The notes under the pieces are model-generated. The model saw only the letters and a program-made list of their open reading frames with translations, had not been told where the DNA came from and searched no databases. From the NCBI GenBank assembly GCA_963383645.1, contig OY726563.1, forward strand, positions 30,113,575 through 30,177,574: a stretch of 64,000 nt of DNA, in the 5' to 3' direction. The position numbers were made by a program, and so were the translations under genes. Origin of the DNA: Muscardinus avellanarius. Lineage: Eukaryota > Chordata > Mammalia > Rodentia > Gliridae. Shown here piece by piece: positions 1 to 9,850 of the stretch; position 1 is the stretch's first letter; each line of letters starts with the position of its first letter.

Positions 1-151
1 CTTTGAGCTAGGTTAATTTACATTGGAATAGTTGCCTGCTTTTAGGCAGAAACCAAGTCCTTGCACAGATTTGCCCCTCACCCAATTTTTGAAATATATT
101 AATAATTATAGCTTTCTCAAATCTTCCTTGGCCATTCTCAATACTGGAACA
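1..151 (-). mobile_element. ERV LTR fragment, U3 start (family B), cut by window edge
   Basis: The reverse complement begins TGTTCCAGTATTG and matches the U3 start of the plus-strand LTR at 3026-3190 almost throughout, including the shared run CTTTGAGCTAGGTTAATTTA at the window edge. A 30-base stretch differs between the copies. The rest of this LTR lies outside the window. It is inferred to be a solo LTR because no polypurine tract precedes U3. Confidence 0.75.
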
Positions 152-589
152 AGAAGGACATGGATATAATTCAGAAAAAGCATACATTAAAATAGCAGCA
201 AATAGAAGATGAAATGGTTTACAGTGAGAAGAAGCTGATTAGAGAGAGAAACATCTAGATTGTACTCAGATGAGAGAACACCAAACAGAGGATCCTGACC
301 CAAATTATTCAACCACAGAAAGTCCTAGGTAATGTACTAGACATGACAGTATCATCACCCTGGGAAGGAAAGGGTAAAAGGCTATTGTAAGAAGCCCTAA
401 GTTTGATTCCAAGCCAACCTCCCAGTATGCACATCATTGAAATTTACATTAAGGAAGGTAAAAAGAGCAATCATTGAGGGTCTTTCTTCTAACAGAAATA
501 TTTTAGTATTTTAATGATTGTCTTGTAGTGACTTATTTTAGTCTGTTTACTCCTAAAAATGCCCCCACTTCTTTCTTTTATTGTTTTGT
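152..589. other. No gene or repeat recognised
   Basis: AT-rich sequence with no long open frame on either strand and no match to the repeat types seen elsewhere in the window. Confidence 0.5.
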
Positions 590-782
590 ACTAAGATTCA
601 ACCCAGAGGCATTCTATTTCCAAGCTACCCTTCCTTTAGCCTTATTTTTTATTTTGAAATAGGATCTCACTAATTTGTTGACAGACTCCCTAAGTTGCTG
701 AAGATGGCTTCAAATCTGCAATCTTCCTGTCTCAGCCTCCCAAGAGCAGAGATTATAAATGTGCACCACAAGACACAGCTGT
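590..782 (-). mobile_element. SINE, B1-dID-like, degraded
   Basis: Reads as the reverse complement of the window's common SINE: an ID-like end (CAACCCAGAGGCATTCTA), then the A-rich linker (TTATTTTGAAATAGGATCTCAC), then the B1-like part with CTGTCTCAGCCTCCCAAG and GTGCACCACAAGACACAGCT. Many substitutions suggest an old copy. Confidence 0.75.
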
Positions 783-2088
783 CTTTATTTTCAAATTATA
801 CTTTTGCTAGTTATATAATCCTGAGTTCATAATAATTTTCCTCTCAGAAATTGGAAGGTATTACCTCATCTTTTATGACTTTTCTTGTTGATAATGAGAA
901 ACCTGTTGTTTGTTGAAATATTTATTTTTAGATCAACTGCCATTTTTTAGCTTACTTGTTTTTTATTTTGTTCTTGATCTTCTGGAATTTCTCTTGTATA
1001 ATCTGTTGTGGTGAAATATGTTCAGTGTGTGAGGGGAGAAGTAATTCCCCCAACACAACCACACAAACAGAAAAAACAGAAAAACTGCAGGTTCTTGTTC
1101 TGAGCTAAGTATAAATCCACATTAGCCTGAACTCTTGCTGAATATTTAAAGAAGTTTATTAAAAAGAAATACAGAAGATAGTTATAGCCTATAGCCATAT
1201 GCCATGGAGAATGGCACAGGGGGGCAATTTGAATGAATATACAAAAGAACTCCAGTATACTGAGTGTTTTTATCCTGATCAAGTCTGTAGCAGGTCCTTT
1301 GATCTGTAGATATGCTGCCCTATCTCTAGCCCAGTTTTCTGCTGTCTCCATCTCTGAACACAGACCTCTACACCTTTTGCTACCCTCCCAAGATTTGTTA
1401 AATTGCTTCTCTGGGATCTGGGATTTCCTCCCACCCCTTAGGCCATCTGTCTCTCTTTAGAAATGTAAAGAGAACTTTTCCCTGGCTGCAGCTTTCTTCC
1501 CTTCTCTTTAGAAATGTAAATTACAAGTCCCTTCTTCCTGACAGTCCTGGCATTCTTTAGTACAAACGATATATTTTCAAAATTGGAAATCTTTCCCAAT
1601 ACTGATACATTAATACATTTTCAAACCTCTTTCTAATACTAGTACATAATCCAGCAATGGATTCAATTGTTTTATTATCATCATTCTTGATACTAAAGTG
1701 AAATATTAATTGAATACTAGAATCTCACTTTAAGGTCAGAAAATTGTTAGCGAATATCTTATTAAATATTTCTTCCTTGCTATTGCCCGAATATTCTGTT
1801 TGAAACAGATATCTCAAGAGATTAGGCCCTGAAGTTTATGTGTAAATAACCCCAGTAGATTTTGTGGCAATCTTAATTGTTCATGATTATATTTTTCATT
1901 TTTTATTTCTTTATTGTAAGACAAGTGTTCAGTGTTATCTTCCAAGTAGTAATAACATTCAGTAGTGTTCTGTTTAGGTTTTATCTTATTGCTATTGATT
2001 TGATTTTCTAGTTTGACATTTCTACTTTTTATATATTTCTTTTTTTGGACTCTATATTGTCCAAATACAATTCTACCTCTGAACTAAA
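783..2088 (-). mobile_element. Possible old LINE (L1 5'-region-like), split by an LTR
   Basis: The flanks 783-1018 and 1647-2088 are T-rich on the plus strand. Their wording (for example GAGAAACCTGTTGTTTGTTGA and AATATTTCTTCCTTGCTATT) resembles antisense 5' regions of old mammalian L1 elements. The two halves appear to be one element interrupted by the LTR at 1019-1646. No coding frame supports this, so the assignment is weak. Confidence 0.35.
1019..1646 (-). mobile_element. Solo ERV LTR, family A
   Basis: On the minus strand it starts TGTACTAGTATTAG and ends near ACTGAACA. R holds an AATAAA signal followed by CTTCTTTAAATATTCAGCAAG (plus-strand 1140-1160), and U5 follows with AGCTCAGAACAAGAACCTGC. 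R and U5 match the LTRs at 3026-3673 and 59991-60277. U3 differs from those but matches the plus-strand copy at 2089-2545. No internal retroviral sequence adjoins it. Confidence 0.75.
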
Positions 2089-2545
2089 TGTACCAGTATT
2101 GGGAAGAGGCTTCAAAATGTATTAATATACCAGTATTGGGAAAGATTTCCAATTTTAAAACATATCTTTGGTAGTGAAGAAAGCCAGGAGTTGTGGGGAG
2201 AGGGCTGCAGATTTCCAGTCAGCATGGATAATTAGCAAAGGAATAGAAGAAGCCTAAGGCATTTTTGCATTTCTAAAGAGAGGCAGACTTCCTCCCAGAT
2301 GTGGGGGAAATCTAGACTCCAGATAATGCCTTTTGGAGTGTAACAAAAGGCCTAGGAAGATCTGGGCTGGAGACAGAGCAAGATACCTGGGTTACAGATA
2401 GGTCAGGATATCTACATATCAAAGGACCTGCTGCAGATCTGGTTAGGCTGGCTATAAGAATACTCTGGATCTACTGAGGATCTTCGGTGAATTCATTCCT
2501 ATAAAAAAGGGGTCCAGAGGGAATATAAAACTCAGCATATGGAGG
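2089..2545 (+). mobile_element. ERV LTR, family A, U3 portion only
   Basis: Starts TGTACCAGTATTGGGAAG and shares its U3 with the minus-strand copy at 1019-1646, including a short tandem duplication of the LTR start and the phrase ATCAAAGGACCTGC. It runs past TATAAA-like motifs (CCTATAAAAAAGG near 2500 and AATATAAAACTC near 2523). The R and U5 parts seen in the other copies are missing. Confidence 0.65.
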
Positions 2546-2984
2546 ACTCCACACTATTTTTCTTTTCCTGAAAGGGACCACTCCAAACTCCATCTCTGGA
2601 GGGTAACCATTGCCCCAGGCCACCCTTCCATATCTGGAAACAGACTCTCCAATCCATGTTTCTGGAACTTAACCCTATTGTCCCAGGTAGCCTTTCCTTT
2701 CCCAGAAATGGCCCCTTCTAGGTTCTTTTCCCTCTCTTCACAGCCTTTCTTATAAGGTGCCTTCATTTCTCTAAATTTTCTGTATGTCCCATGTGCTTTC
2801 TGTTTGAATGATTTTCAAACAGGTAAGCAAGGATTGAGGTTGCATGAAATAAATCTGAAATCTCCCACCCAATAAAATTTTTTGTATGTCATTTTTTTTT
2901 TATCTCTTTGACTATCAAAACCACACTTAAAAAAATCCTTTCTCAAACTAGGCCATAAAATTAACATAATAAAGAGATAGTTTC
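2546..2984. repeat. Imperfect two-unit tandem repeat (about 66 bp) in otherwise unassigned sequence
   Basis: Two diverged units lie at about 2580-2645 and 2647-2712. Both begin CTCCAA...CCAT, continue TCTGGA...TAACC, and end in CCCAGG followed by CCTTTCC or CCCTTCC. The rest is AT-rich with a poly-T run near 2890. No gene is recognised. Confidence 0.45.
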
Positions 2985-3381
2985 TGCTGGGAATTATGGT
3001 TCCTGCCTGTTATCCTAATACTTAGTGTACCAGTATTGGAATGGCCTAGGAAGATTTGGGAAAGCTATGATTATTAATATATTTCAAAATAGTTGTGTCA
3101 AAATGGCGGCAGACATGGATAAAAAAAGGACTTGATTTCTGCCTAAAACAGGCAGCTATTCCAAAGTAAATTAACCTAGCTCAAAGTAATTAACCAGTCA
3201 ATAGGAGAGGAGAACTAGGCTTTTCTCTAAAGACAGATCTACATGATTGGATGAGCTATCTAAGATGGTAGAAGGGGTCAACCTTCATGAAAGGAGACAC
3301 CTCACCACACCTTGCTAGGGGAGGTACCTTACAGGGACATTCACTACGTCAGAATTATGTAAACAAGATGGAGGTCATGGG

Positions 3382-3388
3382 TATAAAA
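3382..3388 (+). promoter_or_regulatory. LTR TATA box
   Basis: TATAAAA lies 32 bases before the GG at 3414. Two truncated copies of the same LTR family begin at the equivalent GG, which supports that base as the transcription start. Confidence 0.65.
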
Positions 3389-3491
3389 ATTCTGGTCTAC
3401 GTGTAAGCCCTTTGGTGTATTCATTTTGAGTCACCCCCCATTCCATTTTGGCATGGGGCTGTATTTCTATTTTCTGTATTTCTATCTTTCT

Positions 3492-3497
3492 AATAAA
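3492..3497 (+). terminator. LTR polyadenylation signal
   Basis: AATAAA within R, conserved in the copies at 1019-1646, 41265-41370 and 59991-60277. In the 41265 copy an A-rich tail begins about 14 bases after this signal. Confidence 0.65.
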
Positions 3498-3889
3498 CTT
3501 CTTTAAATCTTCAGCAACTGTCCAAGCTATGCATATTTATTCTTAGCTTAGGACAAGAACCCACGGTTTTTCTGTTTTTGGTCATTTTTGGGGTTTTGTT
3601 ATGGGTTGGGGGAAAGTGTGCCCAGCACCCTCACAGGGTTTCCCGGGGAACAGTTTCCTCAAACCATATTCTCCCAAGGAGGCCAAAACAGGAGGATAGC
3701 AGGTTTGCAGCCAGCCTCAGCAACTTAAAAGGTCCTCAGCAACTTAGTAAAATCCTGTTTCAAAATAAAAAAATAAAAGAATTGGTAGTGTAGCTTAGAA
3801 ACAAAATATCCTGGGTTTAATATCTGGTACTGTAGACAAAAATGAGAGAGAAAATTTCTTCTGTTTTAATATTTGCTTTGTTTGTTTTT

Positions 3890-4395
3890 TGCATTTATTT
3901 ATTTATTTTTGGTTGTACTGGGGATTGAATCTAGGGGCAATCTACTTCTAAGCTACATACCATCCCTTTTTTTAAAAAAGTCTCTCTAGGTTCCTGAGAG
4001 TCTTGCTACATTGCTGAGGCTGTCCTTGAACCTAGGATCCTCCTGTCTCAGCCTCCCAAGTATTATAAGTGTGCACCACCACACTGAGGTTGCTTTTATT
4101 TTTTATTTAATTAACTATTTAATTGTCAAAATCTGTATATATTTATTATGTATGAAATATAATTTTTAAATATATGTATATAAATAGCTAATTTTAGCTA
4201 ATTAACATATACATTAATTTTTGCATGTGTGTGGAACTAGAGATTAAATCCAGGACATTTCTACCTTTGAGAACTATCTTCAGCCCTTTTTACTTTTTAC
4301 TTTGAGATGAAGTCCCCCTAAATTATTACCCGCTAGCCTGTTTCAGCCTCCCAATTACTAGAATTATAAACATATGGAACTGTAGCTGGCTTAAC
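3890..4395 (-). mobile_element. Two degraded minus-strand SINEs
   Basis: Copy one spans about 3890-4092 (TACTGGGGATTGAATCTAGG at the ID-like end, CTCCTGTCTCAGCCTCCCAAG in the B1-like part). Copy two spans about 4215-4395 and is more diverged (GAACTAGAGATTAAATCCAGG, TTTCAGCCTCCCAATTACTAG). An AT-rich spacer lies between them. Confidence 0.7.
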
Positions 4396-5105
4396 ATGTG
4401 CATTTCTTCACATACTTATTTTTGGGAATGAGAGCACTTAATTTTTATTATATTTCTTAGCTTTAGATTTCTTTATGCATTTTAGAATTGTGGATCAGAG
4501 GCTTATATAAGTACATATTTTTTTTTTCTTTGCATTGCTTCATCTTCCTTTAATTCTTGGCTACTTATTTCCCCTGAGAATTTATGAGCCTGCTACATAA
4601 TCAAGGGTCAGACCTCCTTCAGGTTAGGGATGTGAAGAATTTACAAAAGTGCTTAGTGAGCTCCAGGCAGATCTACCCTGAGGCTAAGTCAGTATCCTCA
4701 GGCCTACATGGCCTGGCAGTTCTATATAAGTTGTAGACTCCAGCCACAGCAGCGGTCTTCAGTAGTTTTTTCACTATGCTTTTGGATTATGCAGTGAATC
4801 CTATTCTACTTCTCCATTTCACATGGAAGACCTCTAGTCCTTATTCGGTTTAAGAGGCAAAGCTGCAGCTCTCACTTCATACTTTTGAATATAAAATTTT
4901 AGCTCCACATAATAAGACTAGCTTTGGGTTTTCCTCTGGTTTGTAAAGGTCCTTCCTTCCTGCCTTATTTCCTTCCTTCCTTCCTTCCTTCCTTCCTTCC
5001 TTCCTTCCTTCCTTCCTTCTTTTCTAGTGAAACTGAGTTATAAACAGACTTTAGGGAAGCCACAAATAAAAAAAAACACTCATGAAATCATAAGTAACAA
5101 TTTAC
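4396..5105. other. Unassigned sequence with a (TTCC)n microsatellite
   Basis: No gene recognised. A pure (TTCC)n run occupies about 4968-5020, ending 85 bases before the proviral 5' LTR. Confidence 0.6.
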
Positions 5106-5369
5106 TGTGGAAGCAGAAGAGACTCCATTTGGTCTCACATGACATTGTTTAACTAAACCCCCTCAAGCCTTCCCCCTCCCTGTTTCAAGTGGCTAATCTA
5201 AAATTTAATCTTGCACCTCTAGGAATGATCCAAGCTATGGCAGGAGGGGGACCACTCCCCTGTTCTGCTATATGTTAATGGCTTATCTTGCTACCTGAAA
5301 TTCCTGTGTGGTATCCCTACCCCAACACCTCCTAAACTTCGAGTTTCTGCTTCTGTAAACCTGCTTGCT

Positions 5370-5375
5370 TATAAG
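5370..5375 (+). promoter_or_regulatory. TATA-like element of the proviral LTR
   Basis: TATAAG upstream of a C-rich stretch, in the expected place between U3 and R. The 3' LTR copy has TATGAG, a probable decay mutation. Confidence 0.5.
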
Positions 5376-5452
5376 CCCCCCACCCTACCCTGGCCAGTTG
5401 GTGTGGCCCCTCTGGTCTGATTTTAGACTGAGGGCTCTGCCTCTGGCCAGCT

Positions 5453-5458
5453 AATAAA
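5453..5458 (+). terminator. LTR polyadenylation signal
   Basis: AATAAA in CTAATAAAGGCTTCAATT, inside R. The 3' LTR is truncated before this point, so the provirus lacks its own 3' signal. Confidence 0.6.
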
Positions 5459-5527
5459 GGCTTCAATTGGCACATTTCCCTTGAACTCTCAAGTCTCTCA
5501 TTTCTTGATAACTCTGCATATAACATT

Positions 5528-5545
5528 TGGAGGTCCCACCGAGAT
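5528..5545 (+). promoter_or_regulatory. Primer binding site for tRNA-Gln
   Basis: TGGAGGTCCCACCGAGAT is, from memory of the tRNA, an 18/18 complement of the 3' end (with CCA) of mammalian tRNA-Gln (UUG). It sits two bases after the LTR end. This indicates a GLN-type gammaretroviral lineage. Confidence 0.85.
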
Positions 5546-5549
5546 TTTT

Positions 5550-5740
5550 TTTTTTTTTTTTGGTGGTACTGGAGATGGAACCCTTCTACCTCCAGGGTGC
5601 ACTCCCAGACCTAATTTATATATTTTTTTTATTTGGAAACAGGATCTCTTAAGCCAGCAAGCCTGGCTTCGAACCTGCGAGATCCTATTGTCTCCTCTTC
5701 CCAATGTGGAGATTACAAACCTATGCCACCGTGCCTGGCA
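5550..5740 (-). mobile_element. SINE inserted into the primer-site region
   Basis: Minus-strand B1-dID-like SINE with an ID-like GGTACTGGAGATGGAACCCTT, linker and B1-like end CCACCGTGCCTGGC. Its target-site duplication is CCCACCGAGATTTTT (5535-5549) and CCCACCCAGATTTTT (5741-5755), so the second half of the primer site was copied to the far side. Confidence 0.85.
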
Positions 5741-5755
5741 CCCACCCAGATTTTT

Positions 5756-6980
5756 GAGAGAAGTTTGGAGTTTCCAATGGAAACCCAAATTTTGCCTCTG
5801 CTCATGAGCCTTTGGAATGACTGAGGGGGAGAGGGGAGCTCCTCAGAAGACGTTGTCTTAGTCTTGCACTCCAACACCTCTACAAGTCCATGATTGAACA
5901 CACTCTGGTGAAGCCACCAAAATCTGGGTCTCTGGTCTCTGGTAAGTGGTCGGCCATCTGGCAAGGGTATAAGACAGGGTGGATGCACCCTGTGACTCTG
6001 GCCCTCAGAGCAGACTATATGTCATTTTTTTCATCCTTGTGGCAGGGCCTATGTGCCCTGATCTGGTCCTGGTAGGGTCATAGCTCTTCATTCTGTTACC
6101 CCTCCCCCACTCCTAGCAGGGCAATCTATGTCCTATTCTGTTACCCTGGCCCAATCCTGGTGAAGAAAATGCTGCACCCTCTTCCATTTCCCCTGGTTTC
6201 CTGGTAAAGCTTTTGTGCCTCAGCAATATTCTGGCATTTGTGTCTTATACATGCGTACGTCTGGTTGATCTTGTTTATTTATGTTTATTTGGTCTGTATG
6301 TCTCTCTGCATATTGAATATTGTCTAAGGTTGTGTCTGGTTCTTCCTATGGTGCTTGTAGTTCTATTCTCTGTCAATAGAGTTGGGGGCAGTCACCCCTC
6401 AAGAGTAGAAGGTGCCCCTATGGGTCTGCTTTGTTTTGGTTTCTTTCTTTCTAGCTAGTGTTCAATATATGGCCATTGTGGCAGACTGTTGGTAGACAGA
6501 AAGGTCACAGGAAGTTTGTCTGAATCTTAGAATGTTTTTAAGTTAGGAGCAGTCAGAATAATTTCTGGAGAGAATACATACCCCCACCCCGGGGCCAGAA
6601 GGGAAAAATGACAGTTTGTCCAGGAGAGTGCTTTAAGAGGTTGGTCACCTCAGCACTCTGAACTGGCCCTCATCCCCCCATGCCGGGAGAGGGTTTGCCT
6701 AAGACCAAGTGGAGGCACAGGACCCTGATGTAAAACTCAGGGAAGTCCCCTCCAAAAACAGCATTCATTCAGATCTGAAACACTAAGCCCAGCCCGCTGG
6801 ACCTCAGATCGGGTACACGGACTCCAAGAGGCCCTCTCTGCCAGGCTTGCTTGAGTGGTTTTCAGCCCACTGGTAACCCAAAAGGAATGAGGAAAGTATT
6901 CCCGTGGCAGGAGCCAGGTTGGGGGTTTATACCAACCCTCCGCATTCCAAACCCAAATTGAGGTCTATCCTAACCCCACC
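5756..6980 (+). other. Proviral leader, no open frame
   Basis: More GC-rich than its surroundings. It lies between the primer site and the gag start and contains a possible donor-like CTGGTAAGTGG at about 5939. No open frame of note. About 1.2 kb is long for a gammaretroviral leader, so extra sequence may be included. Confidence 0.55.
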
Positions 6981-7200
6981 ATGGGACAAAATCAGTCCTC
7001 TCTCCAGTCATGTCCGACCATTCTACAGTGTTTTCTTGACAATTTTAAAGACTTTCAAAGATGAGCTGTAGATTATGGAATATTAGTCGATCTGTTCACC
7101 CTCTGCAGGTTTTGTGAAATGGAATGGCCTGTTTTTGGAGCAGGGTGGCCTCAGAGAAAGCACTGGCCACCTAGACGAGACTCCATATATTCAAATTTGT
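6981..7200 (+). pseudogene. gag: Gag matrix (MA) remnant
   Basis: An ATG at 6981 in an ACC ATGG context opens with Met-Gly-Gln, the N-myristoylation start typical of gammaretroviral Gag. The frame reads 27 codons to an in-frame TGA (7062-7064). The same frame then continues to a cysteine-glutamate-x-glutamate-Trp-Pro patch (Trp codon at 7125) and a nearby Gly-Trp-Pro, which matches the conserved Trp-Pro motifs of the matrix domain, before another stop near 7190. The match of start, spacing and motif in one frame makes MA likely. Capsid and nucleocapsid are not recognisable downstream. It cannot encode a working Gag. Confidence 0.7.
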
Positions 7201-9616
7201 TCTGATTATCTTTGATAAACCTAAAAGGCTAAAATCTTTTCTTAAAGGTCCATCTGTCATGTCTCATTCTCTGAGTATTTGAATTTTTACACACCCCTAC
7301 CTCAAGGTTGGATGAGGAATAAATAGATTCTGCCAGACAAGCACGCATAGGGATTGGTCCCCCTAGTGCTTTGAATTGGCCTGTCCCTAGAGTCGGAATG
7401 AGGCTTGTCTGGGATTTGCAGGCTGAATGCTAACTCAGCCTGCAAAAAGGAAATTACTCTTTACAGATCTTAGACCTAAGGCCCTACAGATGCTATAAAA
7501 CTGTAGTAGACCTCCAAAATTATTGAAGTAAAAGGTCAAAATTTCCTGTCCTAGGAGAGTGTTTCCCAGCTGTATTTGAGAAGACAAAGAAAACTGAAGA
7601 GGCTGATGAGTAGGAGAGTGGGTCTCTCGTAAATTAGCTGAAGTCCTGGAGGTTAATTCTGTCTTCTAGCCGCTGAGCCATAAACAGAGATATTTTAACA
7701 CTATACCATTTGGCCAGGTAACTTAAAGAAAAATAAATTTAAAAATTACACCTAGGAGGCCTGCACTGTAAAATCAGAAAAATATTTATAGCAAGTTATC
7801 TTATCTCTCTTATCAGGCTGACACTCTTTAGAGACTCCCCACTGGCACTATTTCCTGGTTGCTTAGGACTGACCCCTTTGATCTTAAACATCAGTTCTCT
7901 AAACTAGGGGGAAGAAGAAAACTCCTTGGCTAACTCCATTCCGCTAAAGGGAATGCTTAAAAACACTATGGCTAAACAGCACATATTTGGAACTGGCATA
8001 TTTTAACAGCTAATCTGTTGATTCCTTAAGCCTTTTATTATAAATATAAACTCTATTTTTTGGTCTTATTTATAGGCATTGTTGGTTGACCTCATGCTTA
8101 CTAGGGAGAGGGCACTTGAAAGGAGTGCCACCTACTTAAAAGACTGCTTAAATACATGTAATTTGAATTGTTTCAGCTGAAAAATGTCCTTAAAGTTACA
8201 AAAGAGCTTTACAAATTATATAAATTGTTTATTCTGCTTCATAGGTTATTTGCTTGCATGTTTTTACATGTATGAAGTTACAGATTCAACTTACTAAAAC
8301 ATGAGATGGGACTTTTGTGATGGGTAGATTTGGGGTGTCTGTGGGTTTTTATTCTTAGTTATCCCCCTCTCCCATCCTGATTGGAAAATAGTTTTTCTTT
8401 TTCCAAATGCAACTGCAGGCAAATCCACCAATTATTCTTGTCTCTTGTTTTAGATTAATAATGCAATTATTGTACTTAGTTAACAAAAGAAGGGATTACA
8501 TGATACATGTCCACTCTGAAGTTTGAGGCATGTTCTGTCCACATGTGTTCTTAGAAGGTTTTTGGCCATTTTCCATCTCTATCTGCAAAAAGTTGTTTAT
8601 GTTTGACTTAAATGGGAATTACAAATAAAGAGATATAGTCCTTTAAGGTATAGAGGCTTTGGGCTAATACTCCTTTGTATAATTGGTAATTAATCTTGGA
8701 TTAAAACAGCTTGCTTTTTATCTTTAGCCTAAACTCTTATAACAATCTATATGATAGTTTTTCTAAGTACAGGTGTTTGTGTTTTAACACTTGGTGTTCA
8801 GCTGGACTAATGGTTAGCTGTTGGCTGATCAGTGTTGGTTAAAGTTCTAGCCTGACAGCTTAGAGACAAAGGAAAAGATTTTACTGTTTGGCCTACATAA
8901 TAAGGCTTGTTCTAGTTCAATCCCCAGCAACTTTTGTTCTTAAAGGAAAACTTTTTGTTTTGTGTTTGCTAAATAAGTAAAAAGGCAAAGGTAAGAAGAC
9001 AAGTGGCTTAAATTTTTAAAGGTTTAAATTTGTTGGAAATTTCAAAATTGTCACTAAAAATTAACATATTTTGTTTTCTTCAGGCTAAGGCAACTACCAT
9101 TATATTGTCTTCCTGGTAATAGATGTTTAAATTATAATGTCATTCTGAGTATCTGTTTTGTTAAAATGATGGTTGGATCTACTGGCTCATTATTAAAATA
9201 GAAAAATTAGTAGATAAATATAAACAAATGGTGTCTAAAATATATACCTGTGACCATAGATGTATCTATATCTGAAAACTAAATGCGCTGTGTATCTGGA
9301 TTCATCTAAATGTGTCACAAAAGCTTATAAGTTAAAGTTGTATGGGTTTTCTATTTGTATGTGAGCTGACCAAAGATTTTTGTCTTTTTGATTCAAAGAT
9401 TTAGCTTTAAGACCTGGTTTACATCTCTTTGTCCTGATTGAGTAAATAATTGTATAAGAAAATACAATCATCAGTCAGGTAACAAGTTTATTTTCATTAT
9501 TAATCCTGTTCTCTAAAATTATAAAATATAGAACTATATAATTTTTGTCAATACTGTTAGCTTACATAGACTTATAGTTACAAGTGTAGTCCAGTGTAAG
9601 AATGGGTCACTGTAGC
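7201..9616 (+). other. Proviral interior without coding capacity
   Basis: Only short frames on both strands. 7240-7900 is of moderate GC. After that it becomes AT-rich with T-runs and no protease or reverse transcriptase motif that I can see. This resembles the non-coding interiors of defective, VL30-like elements, but no homology to VL30 itself is claimed. Confidence 0.5.
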
Positions 9617-9815
9617 AGCCAGGCGTGGTGGTGCATGCTTGTAATCCTAGCATTCGGGAGGCTGAGACCAAAGGATTGCGATTCATGGACAGCCTCAGCT
9701 ACTTAGTGAGGCCCTCTGCAACTCAGTGAGACCTGGTTTCAAAATAAAGGATAAAAAATAGGGCAGGGGTTGTAGCTCGGAGGTCAAATGTCCCTGGGTT
9801 TCATCCCCGGACCCA

Positions 9816-9846
<31 letters not shown>

Positions 9847-9850
9847 GTCA
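9617..9850 (+). mobile_element. SINE, B1-dID-like, with (AAAT)n tail
   Basis: Sense copy: GCCAGGCGTGGTGGTGCATG, linker CAAAATAAAGGATAAAAAAT, ID-like GTTGTAGCTCGGAGGTC, then (AAAT)n at about 9820-9846. Confidence 0.85.

Larger units (their letters stand above)
3026..3673 (+). mobile_element. Solo ERV LTR, family B, nearly complete
   Basis: U3 starts TGTACCAGTATTGG at 3026. A TATA box lies at 3382, the inferred start of R is near 3414, AATAAA is at 3492-3497, and U5 runs to about 3673 (ACCATATTCTC). It is inserted inside a SINE with no internal viral sequence. It serves here as the reference for the partial copies at 1-151, 41265-41370 and 55382-60277. Confidence 0.8.
2985..3836 (+). mobile_element. 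SINE, B1-dID-like, split by an LTR insertion
   Basis: The head (2985-3025, with CCTGCCTGTTATCCTAATACTTAG) and the body (3674-3836, with AAGGAGGCCAAAACAGGAGGAT, the linker CAAAATAAAAAAAT and an ID-like end) join into one SINE once the LTR at 3026-3673 is removed. The LTR therefore inserted later. Confidence 0.7.
5106..5525 (+). mobile_element. Proviral 5' LTR (family C)
   Basis: A complete 420-bp LTR with TG...CA ends (TGTGGAAGCAGAAGA to TAACA), a TATA-like TATAAG and AATAAA. Two bases (TT) separate its end from the primer binding site, as is usual in gammaretroviruses. Confidence 0.85.

Noticed and set aside
5498..5807. Overlapping frames of 96-108 codons on both strands
   Set aside because: They run through a SINE and the proviral leader; the frames are by-products of the repeat.
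9760..9815. tRNA-like GTAGCTCGGAGGTC...GGGTTTCATCCCC as a tRNA gene
   Set aside because: It is the ID-derived right half of a SINE, repeated throughout the window.
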